Shown: piece after piece, positions 62,451-64,000 of the stretch
Layout of the letters: each line of letters opens with the position of its first letter
Position numbering within the stretch: position 1 is the stretch's first letter
DNA from: Fimbriiglobus ruber
GTDB lineage: Bacteria; Planctomycetota; Planctomycetia; Gemmatales; Gemmataceae
Assembly: GCF_002197845.1 (NCBI RefSeq)
Contig: NZ_NIDE01000020.1
Span: 543,460-607,459, forward strand
Reading direction: 5' to 3'
DNA length: 64,000 nucleotides
The notes under the pieces: model-generated
What the model was told of the DNA's origin: nothing
What the model saw: only the letters and a program-made list of their open reading frames with translations
The model's database searches: none
Translations under genes and position numbers: made by a program

Positions 62451-62470
62451 GCGGAGAGGGCGGGATTCGA
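62451..62470 (-). other. putative attachment core: 3' end of tRNA-Ser
   Basis: On the minus strand TCGAATCCCGCCCTCTCCGC equals the T-arm and acceptor 3' strand of a bacterial tRNA-Ser. Upstream sequence does not complete a tRNA: no anticodon arm or variable arm and a mismatched T-loop. It lies next to the integrase. Likely an att core; whether this is attP-like, attL or a damaged junction cannot be decided from the window. Confidence 0.45.
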
Positions 62471-62690
62471 GTCCCGGCCATTTTCTAATCCCATAACTGG
62501 CAACAATTTCGGTCTTAACCATCGATTGGGCAAACTCTTCGGCAATTCTGGTCGCTCCCCGTTGTTACCGGTTGTTACCGGTTGTGGAGGAGCCGCACCG
62601 GGACAAATCCGGGACAACGCCCCGCGCGCGGAACGAAAGACCCACGCCCGTGGGTGGGGGATCGCGAGCGTACTTCTTTTCGGCCTCGGA

Positions 62691-64000
62691 ATGCTGGCCG
62701 TGGCCGCGGCTTCGTCCCCGGCTTCAGGAGCCCGCGAGCGCAATGAGGAGGAGCGGCAGGCCAAGCTGGCGCGAGCGGAGGAGGATGTCCGCCAGATCGT
62801 CGCCGAGTTCCACGCCCGTTCTCCGTCGAGGCCGGGTCAACCGATCGGGGCCGCGTACGCCCGGTATTCGACCAAGCACCAGGACTCCGTTGCCGACCAA
62901 ATCCGGGCCATCTTCGCCGACGCCGCCCGGAAAGGCGTCTCCATCCCGCTCGGACATGTGTTCTTCGATTTGGGCGTCCGCGGGTGCAAGAACGAGCGCG
63001 CGGGATTGAACGCCTTGCGGGAATGCCTGGGGGCCAAGCGTGCCCAGGTCGCGTTCTTCTTCGCTACCAACCGATTGTTCCGGAAGACGTACCGGTCCCT
63101 CCAGTTCGTCGAGGAAGAGATTGTCGACCGGGGGCTCCGCGGGGTGTTCGTCAAGTCGGGGGTCGACACCGCGGACGAGAGGCGGTGGCGGAGCCTTCTG
63201 ACGATGAACGCGATGATGGACGAGTTGGTCGTCGGGTCGTCCGGGGAGCACATCCGGGCGGCCCACGAGGGACTCATCGAGAAGGGATTCGTGTGCGGAC
63301 CGATCGCGTACGGGTACGCGGGCGAACCGGTCCCCAGGGCCGTCACCCGCCGCGGCCTGCCGCGGACCGTCCTGGTCCCCGACCCGGTGACCGCGGGCGT
63401 CGTGCGGCGGGTGTTCGGGTGGTTCGTCCACGACCGACTGACGGTGATGGAGATCGTTCGCCGGCTGAACGACGACACCGACATCCCCCTCCCGCCGCGG
63501 TCGAAGACCGGGGCGTGGACCCGGGAGGTGGTCGCCCGCGTCCTCCGGAACCCGCTGTACCGCGGGTGGCTGCGGTACGGGGTGACCGAGTCGGTGTGGG
63601 TTTCGTCCAAGGACTACGCGCGGAAGAAGCGCCGCCCGGAGCCGCTCAAGGAGCAACAGGTCGAGAACCTGCGGTTGGTCCCGGATTCCGACTGGCACGC
63701 GGCCCAAGTGCTGATCCGCGAGGAGGCTGCCAAGGTGGTCGGGCGGAAGCCGCGGGACGAGAACGCGTCATTCCTCCCGCGGGTTCTCAACGGCCTGTTC
63801 CGGTGCCCGGTGCACGACCGCCGGCTGTACGTCGGAGGGGGGGGCGGGAAATACCTGGTGTGCAAGGCGTGTCTGGGGGTGTCGGCCCCCGCCCGGCCGT
63901 TGTATTCGCAACTCCCGCGGGCCCTGGCCGTCCGGATGACGTGTGAGGCCCTCGCCGCGGCCGTCCGGCGGGACGGCGAGTTGGTCGAGCGCGTCATCGT
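62691..64000 (+). CDS. large serine recombinase (3' end outside window)
   Basis: About 437 codons are visible. The catalytic N-terminal domain begins near residue 55: GAAYARYSTKHQDSVADQIR with the nucleophile Ser in R-Y-S-T, followed by AFFFATNRLFRKTYRSLQFV and DERRWRSLLTMNAMMDELVV. The recombinase domain follows: HEGLIEKGFVCGPIAYGYAG, VRRVFGWFVHDRLTVMEIVR, WTREVVARVLRNPLYRGWLR. A zinc-ribbon starts NGLFRCPVHDRRL and CKACLG. Before the catalytic part lies a hydrophobic segment and an acidic helix (RNEEERQAKLARAEEDVRQI) not usual for the family. The ATG at 62691 is uncertain because the frame is open further upstream. Confidence 0.85.
   Translation, partial: MLAVAAASSPASGARERNEEERQAKLARAEEDVRQIVAEFHARSPSRPGQPIGAAYARYSTKHQDSVADQIRAIFADAARKGVSIPLGHVFFDLGVRGCKNERAGLNALRECLGAKRAQVAFFFATNRLFRKTYRSLQFVEEEIVDRGLRGVFVKSGVDTADERRWRSLLTMNAMMDELVVGSSGEHIRAAHEGLIEKGFVCGPIAYGYAGEPVPRAVTRRGLPRTVLVPDPVTAGVVRRVFGWFVHDRLTVMEIVRRLNDDTDIPLPPRSKTGAWTREVVARVLRNPLYRGWLRYGVTESVWVSSKDYARKKRRPEPLKEQQVENLRLVPDSDWHAAQVLIREEAAKVVGRKPRDENASFLPRVLNGLFRCPVHDRRLYVGGGGGKYLVCKACLGVSAPARPLYSQLPRALAVRMTCEALAAAVRRDGELVERVI

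Noticed and set aside
62440-62500. complete tRNA-Ser gene
   Set aside because: Only the last ~20 nt and an altered T-loop fit; no D-arm, anticodon arm or variable arm can be folded upstream.

Overview
This window is GC-rich bacterial DNA, most likely from a planctomycete of the Gemmataceae (Gemmata or Fimbriiglobus type). That is an inference from three markers. The first is a DUF1559 pilin-like protein followed one base later by a small lipoprotein. The second is a secreted protease with an N-terminal LEDRNAPA motif and FG-GAP repeats. The third is a divergent ECF sigma factor and Ser/Thr kinase pair. Because of the GC content, most long antisense open frames are spurious and were left out.

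Region 1 (1-33.9 kb) is ordinary chromosome. It holds envelope and secreted proteins (DUF1559, lipoprotein, Tat amidase, HlyD/EmrA-like adaptor, PQQ and HEAT/propeller proteins, S8 protease). It also holds metabolic enzymes (hot-dog thioesterase, methyltransferase, 5-formyl-THF cyclo-ligase, PfpI-like protein, acyl-CoA dehydrogenase, nucleoside hydrolase, metallophosphoesterase) and a signalling block. The signalling block contains an ArsR regulator, a histidine kinase with a plant-ethylene-receptor-like sensor, a REC-PAS-HK-REC hybrid, and an ECF/kinase pair. One intact IS5 element (11111-12042) and several strong palindromes punctuate it.

Region 2 (34.1-49.8 kb) is an insertion-sequence graveyard. 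It contains an ISKra4-type element with a 9-bp target duplication, a frameshifted IS701-type transposase, an IS1380 transposase, an IS1-like element, an IS5 element and an IS701-type element with a TTAG duplication. Between 39.2 and 46.3 kb they sit on a decaying tandem array of three WD40-repeat genes that share an undescribed N-terminal domain.

Region 3 (about 48.0-62.5 kb) is the early, lysogeny and recombination part of a phage or phage-like element. It has a divergent Cro/CI-like repressor operon with paired TTGCA-N4-TGCAA operators and a polycistronic rightward operon with stop/start overlaps. That operon encodes an ERF annealing protein, a Gp157-like protein, SSB, a NinB-like protein, a DUF2312-FtsK-gamma fusion, an ASCH-like protein split by an HNH domain, and DUF3268. 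Further right are DUF6166, a MazG-like protein and a tyrosine integrase. No head, tail, portal or terminase genes are visible. IS elements have broken at least three of its genes (DUF1376-like replication gene, DUF6166, and a short leftward gene). A 20-nt piece resembling the 3' end of a tRNA-Ser gene, followed by a terminator-like hairpin, lies just upstream of the integrase. The window ends inside a large serine recombinase, probably of another mobile element.
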